Shown here: positions 46,150 to 55,751 of the stretch, piece by piece
Numbering within the stretch: position 1 is the stretch's first letter
Layout of the letters: the number at the start of each line of letters is the position of its first letter
Source: Mycolicibacter heraklionensis
GTDB taxonomy: Bacteria; Actinomycetota; Actinomycetes; Mycobacteriales; Mycobacteriaceae
Assembly (NCBI RefSeq): GCF_019645815.1
Contig: NZ_CP080997.1
Coordinates: 868,001 to 932,000, forward strand
DNA: 64,000 nucleotides
Direction of reading: 5' to 3'
Translations under genes and position numbers: made by a program
Notes under the pieces: generated by a model
Told to the model about the DNA's origin: nothing
The model's input: the letters and a program-made list of their open reading frames with translations, nothing else
Databases searched by the model: none

Positions 46150-46207
46150 GCCGAGCGTGTACTCAGGGCGAAAAATCGCAGAATCTCGCCCTGGTTACAC
46201 GTTCGGC
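46150..46207. repeat. Long imperfect hairpin between fprB and citA
   Basis: An inverted repeat of about 58 nt: left arm parts GCCGA, CGTGTA, CAGGGCGA pair with right arm TCGCCCTG, TACACG, TCGGC, with 1-2-nt bulges and a 14-nt loop. It lies between two convergent genes and could terminate both transcripts or be a dispersed palindromic element. There is no T-run. Confidence 0.6.
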
Positions 46208-46222
46208 GCAAGGACAGCCGGG

Positions 46223-47338
46223 TCAGCTTTTGGTGACGTGTTCCCAGCCCGCAACGGATTCCGCGCTGCGCGGCCCCGGGCCCACGTAGATCGCCGATGG
46301 GCGCACCAGCTTGCCCAGCCGCTTCTGCTCCATGATGTGGGCGCACCAGCCCGCGGTGCGGCCACAGGTGAACATCGCCGGCATCATCGCCGCGGGCACC
46401 TCGGCGAAGTCGAGGATCACCGCCGCCCAGAACTCCACGTTGGTCTCGATGGCCCGGTCCGGGCGACGCTCCCGCAGCTCGGCCAGCGCCGCCTGTTCCA
46501 GCGCCGCAGCCACCTCGAAACGCGGGGCCGCCAGTCGCTTGGCGGTGGCCCGCAGCACCCGGGCGCGCGGGTCCTCGGCGCGGTATACCCGGTGGCCGAA
46601 GCCCATCAGCTTCTCGCGCCGGTCCAGGATGCCCTTGACCACCGCGCGCGCGTCACCGGTGCGCTCCGCCTCGGCGATCATCGGTACCACCCGTGCCGGG
46701 GCGCCGCCGTGCAGCGGGCCGCTCATGGCGCCGATCGCGCCGGACAGCGCTGCGCCGACGTCGGCGCCGGTGGAGGCGATCACCCGGGCGGTGAAGGTCG
46801 AAGCGTTCATTCCGTGCTCGGCCGCTGACACCCAGTAGGCGTCGATCGCCTCGGTGTGACGCGGGTCGGGCTCACCGCGCCAGCGGGTCATGAACCGCTC
46901 TGTGATGGTGGTGCACCTGTCGATCGCCTGCTGCGACACCGCGGACGCCTGCCCACGGGCCGACTGTGCGACGTAGGACAGCACCATCACCGACGCGCGG
47001 GCCAGCTGGTCGCGGGCGGTGGCGTCGTCGGTGTCCAGCAACGGCTTAAAGCCCCACTGCGGGGCCAGCATCGCCACCCCAGCCTGGGCGTCGACCCGGA
47101 CGTCGCCGGTGCGTATCGGCAGCTCCAGCGGTTCGGCGGGCGCCAGCGGACGGTTGAAGTCGCCGTCGACCAGCAGGGCCCACACGTCGCCGAAGCCGAC
47201 CTTGCCGGCCAGGTCCTCGATGTCGACGCCGCGGTAGCGAAGCGCCCCGCCGTCCTTGTCCGGTTCAGCGATTTCGGTAGTGAAGGCCACCGTGCCTTCC
47301 AAGCCGGCGACAAAGTTCTCCGGGACCGCAGCAGTCAT
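46223..47338 (-). CDS. citA: Citrate synthase 2 CitA
   Basis: A 371-residue citrate synthase of the short bacterial type. It has LEGTVAFTTEIAEPDKDGGALRYRGVDIEDLA in segments at the N-terminus, the catalytic regions SAAEHGMNASTF, GPLHGGAPARV (His) and [16 protein letters not shown] (His, Arg), and a C-terminal FTCGRTAGWCAHIMEQKRLGKLVRP. It condenses acetyl-CoA with oxaloacetate. A second enzyme, GltA2, lies at 49501. ATG 47338 gives the usual length of this type. Rv0889c orthologue. Confidence 0.94.
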   Translation of the reverse strand: MTAAVPENFVAGLEGTVAFTTEIAEPDKDGGALRYRGVDIEDLAGKVGFGDVWALLVDGDFNRPLAPAEPLELPIRTGDVRVDAQAGVAMLAPQWGFKPLLDTDDATARDQLARASVMVLSYVAQSARGQASAVSQQAIDRCTTITERFMTRWRGEPDPRHTEAIDAYWVSAAEHGMNASTFTARVIASTGADVGAALSGAIGAMSGPLHGGAPARVVPMIAEAERTGDARAVVKGILDRREKLMGFGHRVYRAEDPRARVLRATAKRLAAPRFEVAAALEQAALAELRERRPDRAIETNVEFWAAVILDFAEVPAAMMPAMFTCGRTAGWCAHIMEQKRLGKLVRPSAIYVGPGPRSAESVAGWEHVTKS

Positions 47339-47423
47339 ACACCGGATTCTTCCACCCCGGTGCCGAGCCGTTGCTACCGGCCGGTAACGAGGGCTGGTCT
47401 GCGGCGAGGCGTAGCGTTGGGCG

Positions 47424-48083
47424 GTGCACAGGACGGGCCCAGACAACGAGCACCTGGCGGCGATGCGAGTGGAATACCAGGAGAAGGACAACAGCGGCGA
47501 CCTCGACGCGGACTGGCTCGAGGCGGGCTGGGAGGTTTTGCTGCGCAACTGGATCGGCGACGCCGAGCGCGCCGGGATAGCCGAACCCAACGCCATGGTG
47601 CTGGCGACGGTCGAGGGCGGCCGCCCGGTCAGCCGCTCGGTGCTGTGCAAGAACCTCGACGAGAACGGCGTGACGTTCTTCACCGACTCCGACTCCGCCA
47701 AGGCCGCTGAGCTGGCCGCGACGCCCTACGCATCGGCGACGTTTCCCTGGTATCAGCTGGGCCGCCAAGTCCACATTCGAGGACCGGTCACCCAGCTCGC
47801 CGAATCGGTCAGCGCCGAGTACTGGGCGCACCGACCGCGGGCGTCCCAGTTGGGTTTCTGCGCGTCGCAGCAGTCGCAGCCGATCGCGTCGCGGGCCGCA
47901 CTGCTGGCGCAGTTGGACGCGGTGACGGCCCAATTCTCCGGGGCCGAGTCGATCCCCGCGCCGCCGAACTGGCGCGGCTATCGGATCGCTCCCGAGGTGG
48001 TGGAGTTCTGGCAGGGCCGGGAAGGCCGGTTGCACAACCGGATTCGGGTGACCGGCGGGCGGGTGGAGCGGCTCCAGCCGTGA
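47424..48083 (+). CDS. pdxH: Pyridoxamine 5'-phosphate oxidase
   Basis: A 219-residue PdxH making PLP with FMN and O2. It has the N-terminal [66 protein letters not shown] in parts (FMN contacts RSVLCK and S-K), [16 protein letters not shown], and the C-terminal [25 protein letters not shown] (WxGxxxRxHxR-type signature). The GTG start lies six bases after TAGCGT, a leaderless form. H37Rv has pdxH elsewhere, as I recall. An MFS gene follows 17 bp downstream. Confidence 0.92.
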   Translation: MHRTGPDNEHLAAMRVEYQEKDNSGDLDADWLEAGWEVLLRNWIGDAERAGIAEPNAMVLATVEGGRPVSRSVLCKNLDENGVTFFTDSDSAKAAELAATPYASATFPWYQLGRQVHIRGPVTQLAESVSAEYWAHRPRASQLGFCASQQSQPIASRAALLAQLDAVTAQFSGAESIPAPPNWRGYRIAPEVVEFWQGREGRLHNRIRVTGGRVERLQP

Positions 48084-48099
48084 GTCCGGTGCCGCCGCG

Positions 48100-49392
48100 G
48101 TGAGGATCTTCGCCGACACCACCCCGCTGCGCAGCCCCGACTTTCGGCGGTTGTGGCTGGCCGGCATCCCGACTGTTATCGGGGCGAACCTGACCATCTT
48201 CGCGGTGCCGGTGCAGATCTATGCGCTGACCCGAAGCTCGGCCTACGTCGGGTTGTCCGGACTTTTCGCGTTGGTGCCGTTGATCGTCTTCGGACTGCTC
48301 GGCGGCGCGTGGGCCGACGCCATGGACCGCCGCAAGCTGCTGATCATCGCCTCCTGCGGGCTGGCGGTGGCTTCGCTGCTGTTGTGGGTGCAGGCCGCGG
48401 CTGCTTTCGACAACGTGTGGGTCGTGCTCGGACTGCTGGGCGTGCAGCAGGGGTTCTATGCGGTCAATTCCCCGACCCGGTCCGCGGCGATTCCGCGGCT
48501 GGTGGCCGGCCACGATCTGCCCGCCGCCAATTCGCTGAACATGACCGTCATGCAGTTCGGGGCGATCGTCGGCCCGCTGCTGGCCGGGCTGCTGCTCGGC
48601 TGGGTGGATCTGTCCACTCTGTACCTGATCGACACCGTGACCTGCATCTTCCCGATCTGGGCGACATTCCGGCTGGCTCCCATGCCACCGGTCGACTCGG
48701 CCGGCCCGTCCAGTTTCGGGATCGCGGCCGTGCTGGACGGATTCCGTTACCTGGCCGGCAACACCGTGGTGCTGATGTCGTTCGTCGTGGACCTGATCGC
48801 GATGATCCTCGGCATGCCCAGGGCGCTGTTCCCGCAGATCGCGAGCGCGGACTTCGGCGGGCCGGTCGAGGGCGGCACCACCATGGCCCTGCTGGCCGCG
48901 GCGATGTCGGGCGGGGCGGTGCTGGGCGGGGTGTTCTCGGGATGGCTGCCGCGGATCACCCGTCAGGGCCTGGCCGTGGTGGCTGCGATCGTGGTCTGGG
49001 GCGTTGCCATGATCGGCTTCGGGCTCGCGGTCGGCCACGGCGGAGGACATGCCGGCCGAGCGCTGTGGGTGGCGCTGGTGTTCCTGGCAGTCGGCGGCGC
49101 CGCGGACATGGTTTCGGCGGCCTTCCGATCGACGATGCTGCAGCAGGCCGCATCCGACGAGATCCGCGGCCGGCTGCAGGGGGTGTTCACCGTGATCGTC
49201 GCCGGCGGCCCCCGGCTCGCCGATGCCGTGCACGGTGCCGCCGGCGCAGTGGTGGGGACGGCCGCGGCGTCCGCCGGTGGCGGGGCCCTGGTGGTGGTGG
49301 GCGTGGTGCTTGCGGCCCTGGCAGCGCCCGCATTCCTGCGCTATCACCGGCCCGGTGATGTACGCCGGCCACCGTCACCGGAACGCCGATAG
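48100..49392 (+). CDS. MFS exporter, EntS/MFS_3-like
   Basis: A 430-residue transporter with about 12 hydrophobic segments. It starts RIFADTTPLRSPDFRRLWLAGIPTVIGANLTIFAVPVQIYALT and has the loop GLLGGAWADAMDRRKLLI (family G-x-x-x-D-R-x-G-R-K variant), then GFYAVNSPTRSAAIPRLV, typical of MFS_3 exporters such as EntS. The middle loop is short. Substrate unknown; siderophore or drug export is common in this group. It follows pdxH by 17 bp and may share its transcript. Confidence 0.88.
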   Translation: MRIFADTTPLRSPDFRRLWLAGIPTVIGANLTIFAVPVQIYALTRSSAYVGLSGLFALVPLIVFGLLGGAWADAMDRRKLLIIASCGLAVASLLLWVQAAAAFDNVWVVLGLLGVQQGFYAVNSPTRSAAIPRLVAGHDLPAANSLNMTVMQFGAIVGPLLAGLLLGWVDLSTLYLIDTVTCIFPIWATFRLAPMPPVDSAGPSSFGIAAVLDGFRYLAGNTVVLMSFVVDLIAMILGMPRALFPQIASADFGGPVEGGTTMALLAAAMSGGAVLGGVFSGWLPRITRQGLAVVAAIVVWGVAMIGFGLAVGHGGGHAGRALWVALVFLAVGGAADMVSAAFRSTMLQQAASDEIRGRLQGVFTVIVAGGPRLADAVHGAAGAVVGTAAASAGGGALVVVGVVLAALAAPAFLRYHRPGDVRRPPSPERR

Positions 49393-49500
49393 GAGATACC
49401 CCGGCCCCGGGCGGGCGCGCCGGCCCGGAACCGACTACCTTTTCCTATACACGTCCTATACGCCCAATCTGGTCAGCCGAATAGCGCAAAGGGGTTCCTT

Positions 49501-50799
<1,299 letters not shown>

Positions 50800-50804
50800 C
50801 CACC

Positions 50805-51173
50805 ATGACGAATCCGGCCAAGCCGCAGATCACCGTTCCGACCGGCCCGGCACCCGCCGAACTGGTCATCGAGGACATCGTCGTCGGGGAGGGCCCCGCG
50901 GCCGTACCCGGTGGGGTCGTCAACGTGCACTACCTCGGTGTCGACTACGACAGCGGCGCGGAGTTCGACAGTTCGTGGAACCGCGGCGAATCGCTGGAAT
51001 TTCCGCTGGACGGGCTCATTGCCGGCTGGCAGGACGGCATCCCGGGAATGAAGGTGGGCGGCCGCCGTCAGCTGGTGATCCCGCCGGAGCTGGCCTACGG
51101 GCCGGACGGAACCGGGCACCCGCTGGCCGGCAAGACTCTGGTTTTTGTGATCGACCTGCTCGGCACCCGCTGA
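50805..51173 (+). CDS. FKBP-type peptidyl-prolyl cis-trans isomerase
   Basis: A 122-residue single-domain FKBP. It has [78 protein letters not shown] (in parts) and [16 protein letters not shown], the standard FKBP core with active-site Tyr, Asp, Trp and Phe positions present. No signal peptide is seen, so it works in the cytoplasm. It follows gltA2 by 5 bp and is directly followed by the BON gene (next start at 51174 right after its stop). Confidence 0.93.
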   Translation: MTNPAKPQITVPTGPAPAELVIEDIVVGEGPAAVPGGVVNVHYLGVDYDSGAEFDSSWNRGESLEFPLDGLIAGWQDGIPGMKVGGRRQLVIPPELAYGPDGTGHPLAGKTLVFVIDLLGTR

Positions 51174-51680
51174 GTGCGTGCCCGGCTGATCGGCGCGGCG
51201 CTGGTAACGGTGCTGCTCGCTGCGATCGGTTACGGCCTGCTCGAACGCGCGCACCAACCCATCGGGGTCCCGCAGCCCGCCGCTGGGCCGACAGCGTCGG
51301 TCCCGGTGTCAGTGATCCGTCGCGGCAGTGAGATCACCCTGGCCGGTGACGTGGCCGATCCTGCGGCCAAACGAGAGCTGTTGGACGCGGTGATCACCGC
51401 CAGCGACGACGTCACCGTCGTCGACCAACTCGGTGTGGCACCCGGAGCGGCGGCCGTGGACTTCTCGGTCGCGGCACCGGTGTTCGAGGCGGCCGCGGGT
51501 ATCGGCGATTTCACCTTGGGGATCAACGGCGACACCGTCACGCTGGGCGGGACCGCGGCGAAGGCGGACGAGGCGGCGGCCGTTCAGACCGCGGCCGAGG
51601 ACGCCTGGCCGCGGGCCCATATCGTCAACGAGCTCGTGGCCAGCTCTCCGGGCGGGGGGAAGTCCACCAATAACGACTAA
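51174..51680 (+). CDS. BON-domain envelope protein, ArfA N-terminal paralogue
   Basis: A 168-residue protein. A single membrane helix (LIGAALVTVLLAAIGYGLLE) is followed by the same BON-type domain as ArfA: VSVIRRGSEITLAGDVADPAAKRELLDAV, then the segment DFTLGINGDTVTLGGTAAKADEAAAVQTAAEDAWPRAHIVNEL (in parts), which aligns with ArfA FKFKIDGDTVTLIGTAASEAVKSAVTAAAKAAWPNLNLLNNI. It lacks the Pro linker and OmpA domain. It starts at the base after the FKBP stop and lies 81 bp before arfA. I recall no such gene in H37Rv. Confidence 0.8.
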   Translation: MRARLIGAALVTVLLAAIGYGLLERAHQPIGVPQPAAGPTASVPVSVIRRGSEITLAGDVADPAAKRELLDAVITASDDVTVVDQLGVAPGAAAVDFSVAAPVFEAAAGIGDFTLGINGDTVTLGGTAAKADEAAAVQTAAEDAWPRAHIVNELVASSPGGGKSTNND

Positions 51681-51761
51681 TTGCCTCCATTGACAAATCG
51701 AAACTCCTACACTCGCGGTGTCCTGGACTCGCGGGTGTTTTTCGGTCTTCAAGGAGGATCC

Positions 51762-52835
51762 ATGCCGGGCTCAGAAAATCGCACTGTGACTGGCTGGCGA
51801 AAGGTCTCGCGGTTCTACCGCCGGCCTCCCGGCTTCGGCTGGCTCTTGGCCCTGGTGACAATTCCGTTGCTACTGGCGCTGATCGGCTACGGAATAACGG
51901 ATCGCTCCAAACTCGACATCAACGCGCCGAATATCAATGCACCGAATGTCGCCGCGCCGTCGGTACCGAGTGTGAGCCTGCCGGCGTTGTCCTTCGCCCC
52001 GCTGGCGATTCTGCGCAACGGCAACGTCGTCACTCTCAACGGAGACGTGCCTGATATCGCCACGCGAACCGGACTGCTCGACATGCTCAAGGGCGTGTTC
52101 GGCAGCGGGATCGAACTCGTCGACAACCTGAACATCAAACCCGGCGTCAAGGTGCCCGACGTGGCCGCGCTCGGATCGTTGTTCAAAGCCGCGGTGACCA
52201 TGCCGGACTTCAAATTCAAGATCGACGGCGACACCGTCACGCTGATCGGCACCGCGGCGTCCGAGGCGGTCAAGTCCGCCGTGACGGCGGCTGCGAAGGC
52301 GGCGTGGCCGAACCTCAACCTACTCAACAACATTCAGGTCTCGACTGAGGAGGCCCAGGCGGCCCCCAGCGCACCTGAGAGCCCGACGCCCACGCCGACA
52401 CCGACGCCGGCCCCGGCGCCCGCACCATCGGGTAGCGCACCGGCGCAGACGCCGGCTCCGGGCCCGGCCGGTGACTGCGGCAACCTGCAGGCCGACATCA
52501 CCGCGTTGATGAGCACGCCGGTCAGGTTCGTCACCAACGGCTACACGCTGGCGGTGGGCACCCAGCAGCAATTGAGCCGGGTGGCGGAGAAGTTGAAGGG
52601 ATGCCACAACGCCCGCGTAGCGGTCAACGGCTACACCGACAACACCGGCAATGACGGCATCAACGTGCCGTTGAGCACCGCGCGCGCCAAGTCCGTCGCT
52701 GACTTCCTGGTGTCGCAGGGTGTCCCCGCCGACAGCGTCACGTCGAAGGGGTTCGGATCGGCCGACCCGGTCGCCAGCAACGCGACACCGGACGGCCGTG
52801 CCCAAAACCGTCGCGTCGCGATCACCGTTAGCTAA
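51762..52835 (+). CDS. arfA: OmpA-like envelope protein ArfA
   Basis: A 357-residue envelope protein. A basic N-terminus and one membrane helix (WLLALVTIPLLLALIGYGI, about 27-45) anchor it. The BON-type B domain (about 70-215) precedes a Pro/Thr/Ala linker (APSAPESPTPTPTPTPAP). The OmpA C domain (about 265-357) has VRFVTNGYTLAVGTQQQLSRVAEKLK, VNGYTDNTGNDGINVPLSTARAKSV and SKGFGSADPVASNATPDGRAQNRRV, which binds peptidoglycan diaminopimelate. AGGAGG is five bases before ATG 51762. In M. tuberculosis ArfABC supports ammonia release and acid survival. Rv0899 orthologue. Confidence 0.94.
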   Translation: MPGSENRTVTGWRKVSRFYRRPPGFGWLLALVTIPLLLALIGYGITDRSKLDINAPNINAPNVAAPSVPSVSLPALSFAPLAILRNGNVVTLNGDVPDIATRTGLLDMLKGVFGSGIELVDNLNIKPGVKVPDVAALGSLFKAAVTMPDFKFKIDGDTVTLIGTAASEAVKSAVTAAAKAAWPNLNLLNNIQVSTEEAQAAPSAPESPTPTPTPTPAPAPAPSGSAPAQTPAPGPAGDCGNLQADITALMSTPVRFVTNGYTLAVGTQQQLSRVAEKLKGCHNARVAVNGYTDNTGNDGINVPLSTARAKSVADFLVSQGVPADSVTSKGFGSADPVASNATPDGRAQNRRVAITVS

Positions 52836-52847
52836 GGAGAATCTGCA

Positions 52848-53000
52848 ATGGATTTCGTCATTCACTGGCTGTGGTATCTGCTGGCATTCGCGGTGGGCTC
52901 GGCGGTCGCCTGGTTGCTGACCATCGTCTCGATTCGCCGCACCAGCAAGGAAGAAGCCCTCGCGGCGCTTCCCGGCTCGCGTGAGATAGGAGCCCACTGA
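52848..53000 (+). CDS. arfB: ArfB small membrane protein
   Basis: A 50-residue protein beginning DFVIHWLWYLLAFAVGSAV and continuing AWLLTIVSIRR, with one membrane helix (about 4-28), then a polar tail TSKEEALAALPGSREIGAH. The length equals that of Rv0900. AAGGAGA lies seven bases before the ATG. It follows arfA by 12 bp, and its TGA overlaps the arfC ATG (TGATG), so the three genes form one operon. Confidence 0.93.
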   Translation: MDFVIHWLWYLLAFAVGSAVAWLLTIVSIRRTSKEEALAALPGSREIGAH

Positions 53001-53719
53001 TGCACGGCGTCAATTGCTGGTTGATGGGACTGTCATTTCTGCTGGGTCTGTTGTTGACCTTCGCTTTCACCATCCGGCGGGTCAAACGCGAGGTACCGGT
53101 GTCGGCGACCCTGGGTGCCGCCGGCGCCGCGGCCGGCGCACCCACAGCCCCCATCCCGTCCGCCGGTGCGGGCACCGGCGCGGGCTCGACGGCCAAGCTC
53201 ACCGGCGGCACGCTTCCCTCGGAAGCCGAGACCACCACGATGGCGGTCGGCGGAGCGCCCTACGGCGTGGGCTCGGCACGCGCGGGTGCCGGCGGGGTCG
53301 GCCCGACCGGCTGGACGATCAAGGGCAACGAGGACTCGATGCTCTACCACACCACGGACAGCCCCTGGTATGACCAGACGATCGCCGAGGTGTGGTTCGC
53401 GGAGGAGAGGGCCGCCGAGGCAGCCGGATTCACCCGCTGGGACAAGGGCAGGGCGAAAGGCGGCGGTGCGGCCAAGCTGGTCGGCGGGGTCGAGGAGGTG
53501 CCGCCCGGGCCCTACGGTCCCGGGTCGACCAAGGCCGGCCCCGGCGGCAGCGGTCCGATCGGCTGGACGGTCAAGGGCAACGAGGACTCGATGCTCTACC
53601 ACGGTCCGGCGAGCCCGGCCTACGACGCGACGGTCGCCGAAGTGTGGTTCAAGGACGAGGAGACGGCCGCAGCGGCCGGCTTCGCCCGTTGGGACAGTTG
53701 GCGCAAGAAGAAGAAGTAA
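53000..53719 (+). CDS. arfC: ArfC with two sunset domains
   Basis: A 239-residue membrane protein. One N-terminal helix (LMGLSFLLGLLLTFAFTI) is followed by a Gly/Ala-rich stretch. Residues 101-148 and 185-232 are two copies of the same module (GWTIKGNEDSMLYHTTDSPW and GWTVKGNEDSMLYHGPASPA, each ending in AEVWF...AAGF.RWD), the sunset domain also found on actinobacterial ribosomal proteins. H37Rv Rv0901 is 175 residues in my memory, so it probably has one copy. The ATG overlaps the arfB stop. A hairpin follows the gene. Confidence 0.92.
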   Translation: MHGVNCWLMGLSFLLGLLLTFAFTIRRVKREVPVSATLGAAGAAAGAPTAPIPSAGAGTGAGSTAKLTGGTLPSEAETTTMAVGGAPYGVGSARAGAGGVGPTGWTIKGNEDSMLYHTTDSPWYDQTIAEVWFAEERAAEAAGFTRWDKGRAKGGGAAKLVGGVEEVPPGPYGPGSTKAGPGGSGPIGWTVKGNEDSMLYHGPASPAYDATVAEVWFKDEETAAAAGFARWDSWRKKKK

Positions 53720-53724
53720 CGCCG

Positions 53725-53759
53725 CCGGTGAGGTCTGCTGACAGTTGAAACCTCACCGG
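53725..53759 (+). terminator. Hairpin after arfC
   Basis: CCGGTGAGGT and ACCTCACCGG form a perfect 10-bp stem with a 15-nt loop, just after the arfC stop. There is no T-run, so it resembles the U-poor terminators common in mycobacteria. Confidence 0.55.
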
Positions 53760-53874
53760 TGTGCCCACCATGTCCCCGTGCTGTGACCAGCAGGGTTGAG
53801 TCGCCGCTGCGCTAACCCGGGGCCGCCGGGCCGAATTCCCTTAGGTCTTGTGCGGCGGGTTCCGCGGGCGTACC

Positions 53875-53901
53875 GTACCTAGTACTTACAGTACTAGGTA
53901 C
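53875..53901. promoter_or_regulatory. 27-bp palindromic operator candidate
   Basis: GTACCTAGTACT and AGTACTAGGTAC are perfect 12-bp inverted arms around TAC, 25 bp before the start at 53927. The length and 3-bp spacing fit a TetR-family dimer site. The TetR gene at 56698 in the same cluster is the obvious candidate binder. Confidence 0.7.
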
Positions 53902-53926
53902 TGAACGTCTGACTAAGGCGGTCATC

Positions 53927-54823
53927 ATGGCGAACGGGCATTCGGGCAAAGCCGCGGTCGCGGCCGCCCCGGCAGGCGCCAAGCCCAGCTACCCCAAGAC
54001 TCGGCGGCTCCGCTTCAACTTCGGGGAAGGTGCTGCGTCCGGCAAATACTTCGTCGACGACGACATCGTGTTCAGTCACTTCGTGGCTGGGCTCTCGGGT
54101 GGTTTCCCGCCGGGGGAGGAAGGTTTCATCCGATCGGTGCGGCATTTCACCGATCAGATCTCGGATCCGGTGTTGAAGAAGCGGGTGGCCGGATTCATCG
54201 GCCAGGAATCCACGCATGGGCAGGAGCATCGTCGGCTGAACGACAAACTTGTCGCCATGGGATATCCCATCGCGTGGTGGGATTCGGAGCCGATGGAGAA
54301 AAGACTGCTCTGGCTCGAACGCCGGCTGGGCCGTTATGGGCATCTGGCGCTGACCGCGGCCGCGGAGCATTACACCGCCGTTCTTGCACAACGCATCCTC
54401 TCCAGCGACGAACTGCAGGAGATTCCGGGCGACGCGGAAGTATGGAACCTGCTGAACTGGCATGCGCTGGAAGAACTTGAACACAAATCGGTGGCGTTCG
54501 ACGTCTATCGCGCGATGGGCGGTTCGGAGCGTGTCCGTATCGAGGTGATGGCGGTGCTTGGCGTCGTCACGCTCCCGATCGTCGTGACGGCCTTGGCGGT
54601 ATCGCTGGCCCGCGACCCGAACGCCCGACGACAGCCGCTGCGGCTGGTCCGCGAAGCCCATGCACTGTTCCGCGGGCCGATATTCAAGGGTGCCGCACGT
54701 GAACTGGCGAAGTACCTGCGGCCGGGATTCCACCCGGATGACATCGATACCGGCCGGATCCTCGACCAGTGGCGGCGCGAGCTTTTCGGCGCCGATGGCG
54801 TTTTGGTGGATCACCTGAAATAA
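53927..54823 (+). CDS. PF10118 metal-dependent hydrolase family protein, copy 1
   Basis: A 298-residue protein of the PF10118 family, which Pfam names metal-dependent hydrolase from His/Glu-rich helices. Ligand-like motifs are RVAGFIGQESTHGQEHRRLN (ExxH and H), AAEHYTAVLAQ (ExH) and LNWHALEELEHKSVAFDVYR (HxxEExEH). These fit a ferritin-like di-metal centre. A hydrophobic helix (VLGVVTLPIVVTALAVSLA) near residue 210 may bind membrane. Function in mycobacteria is unknown. It is the first gene of an operon with a close paralogue 31 bp downstream. The palindrome upstream probably controls it. Confidence 0.85.
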   Translation: MANGHSGKAAVAAAPAGAKPSYPKTRRLRFNFGEGAASGKYFVDDDIVFSHFVAGLSGGFPPGEEGFIRSVRHFTDQISDPVLKKRVAGFIGQESTHGQEHRRLNDKLVAMGYPIAWWDSEPMEKRLLWLERRLGRYGHLALTAAAEHYTAVLAQRILSSDELQEIPGDAEVWNLLNWHALEELEHKSVAFDVYRAMGGSERVRIEVMAVLGVVTLPIVVTALAVSLARDPNARRQPLRLVREAHALFRGPIFKGAARELAKYLRPGFHPDDIDTGRILDQWRRELFGADGVLVDHLK

Positions 54824-54854
54824 CCCGTCCAGCGCGGCCCAAGGAGAGGGATAC

Positions 54855-55751
54855 ATGGTTGCCAACCGGCTAACGACAGTCACCCAAGCTGCAGCGCCTG
54901 CGCCCCCGTACCCCAAGGTACGGCGGATCAAGTTCCATTTCGGGGAACCGCAACCGATGAATCACCACTTCGTCGAGGGTGACATCGTGTTCAGCCACCT
55001 GGTGGCAATGCTGTCGGCGGTGTTTCCGCCCGGGGAGGAGTCCTTCATCCGGTCGGTTCGCAGGTTTGCCGATCGGGTCACCGATCCCACGTTGAAGAAG
55101 CGGGTGGCGGCGTTCATCGGCCAGGAGTCGGTCCACGGCCAGCAGCATCGGGCGCTCAACGAGAAGCTCATCGCGATGGGATATTCGTTGGTGCGACTCT
55201 TCACGTTCCCGCATGACAGCAGGCGTCAGCGAATGATCCTGCGATTCGAGAACCGGACACCGGGGCTGGTCCATCTGGCGATGACCGCCGCCGCGGAGCA
55301 CTACACGGCGACGCTGGCCGACCGGGTGCTGTCGCGCAAGGAGATTCAGGCCATCCCCGGTGATCCCGAAGTGTGGAACCTGCTCAACTGGCATGCGACC
55401 GAGGAACTGGAACACAAGTCGGTGGCGTTCGACGTGTATCGGACGGTCGGCGGCCCGGAGTGGATCCGGATCGGGGTGATGGCCGTGATGTACGAGGTGA
55501 CCATTCCCATCACCACGGCGCTGGTGATGATGTCCATCCTAACCGATCGGCGTGGCTGGCGTCCGATCAAAGTGCTGCGCCAGACCTACGGCGTGTTCCG
55601 CGGCCCGCTGGTCAAGGGGCTGATGGCAGACCTGCGCGTCTACATGAGACCCGGCTTCCATCCCGACGACGTCGACACCGATCAGCTGGTTGCGCAGTGG
55701 CGAGACGATCTGTTCGGCGCCCAGGGCGCCCTGGTGGATCACCTCAAGTGA
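54855..55751 (+). CDS. PF10118 metal-dependent hydrolase family protein, copy 2
   Basis: A 298-residue paralogue of the preceding gene with equal length and the same motifs: RVAAFIGQESVHGQQHRALNEKL, AAAEHYTATLADRVL and LNWHATEELEHKSVAFDVYR. The hydrophobic segment VMYEVTIPITTALVMMSIL is at the same place. Both pairs of ligands are kept, so both copies may be active. AAGGAGAGG precedes the ATG. Its stop overlaps the SDR start by 4 bp, indicating coupled translation. Function unknown. Confidence 0.85.
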   Translation: MVANRLTTVTQAAAPAPPYPKVRRIKFHFGEPQPMNHHFVEGDIVFSHLVAMLSAVFPPGEESFIRSVRRFADRVTDPTLKKRVAAFIGQESVHGQQHRALNEKLIAMGYSLVRLFTFPHDSRRQRMILRFENRTPGLVHLAMTAAAEHYTATLADRVLSRKEIQAIPGDPEVWNLLNWHATEELEHKSVAFDVYRTVGGPEWIRIGVMAVMYEVTIPITTALVMMSILTDRRGWRPIKVLRQTYGVFRGPLVKGLMADLRVYMRPGFHPDDVDTDQLVAQWRDDLFGAQGALVDHLK

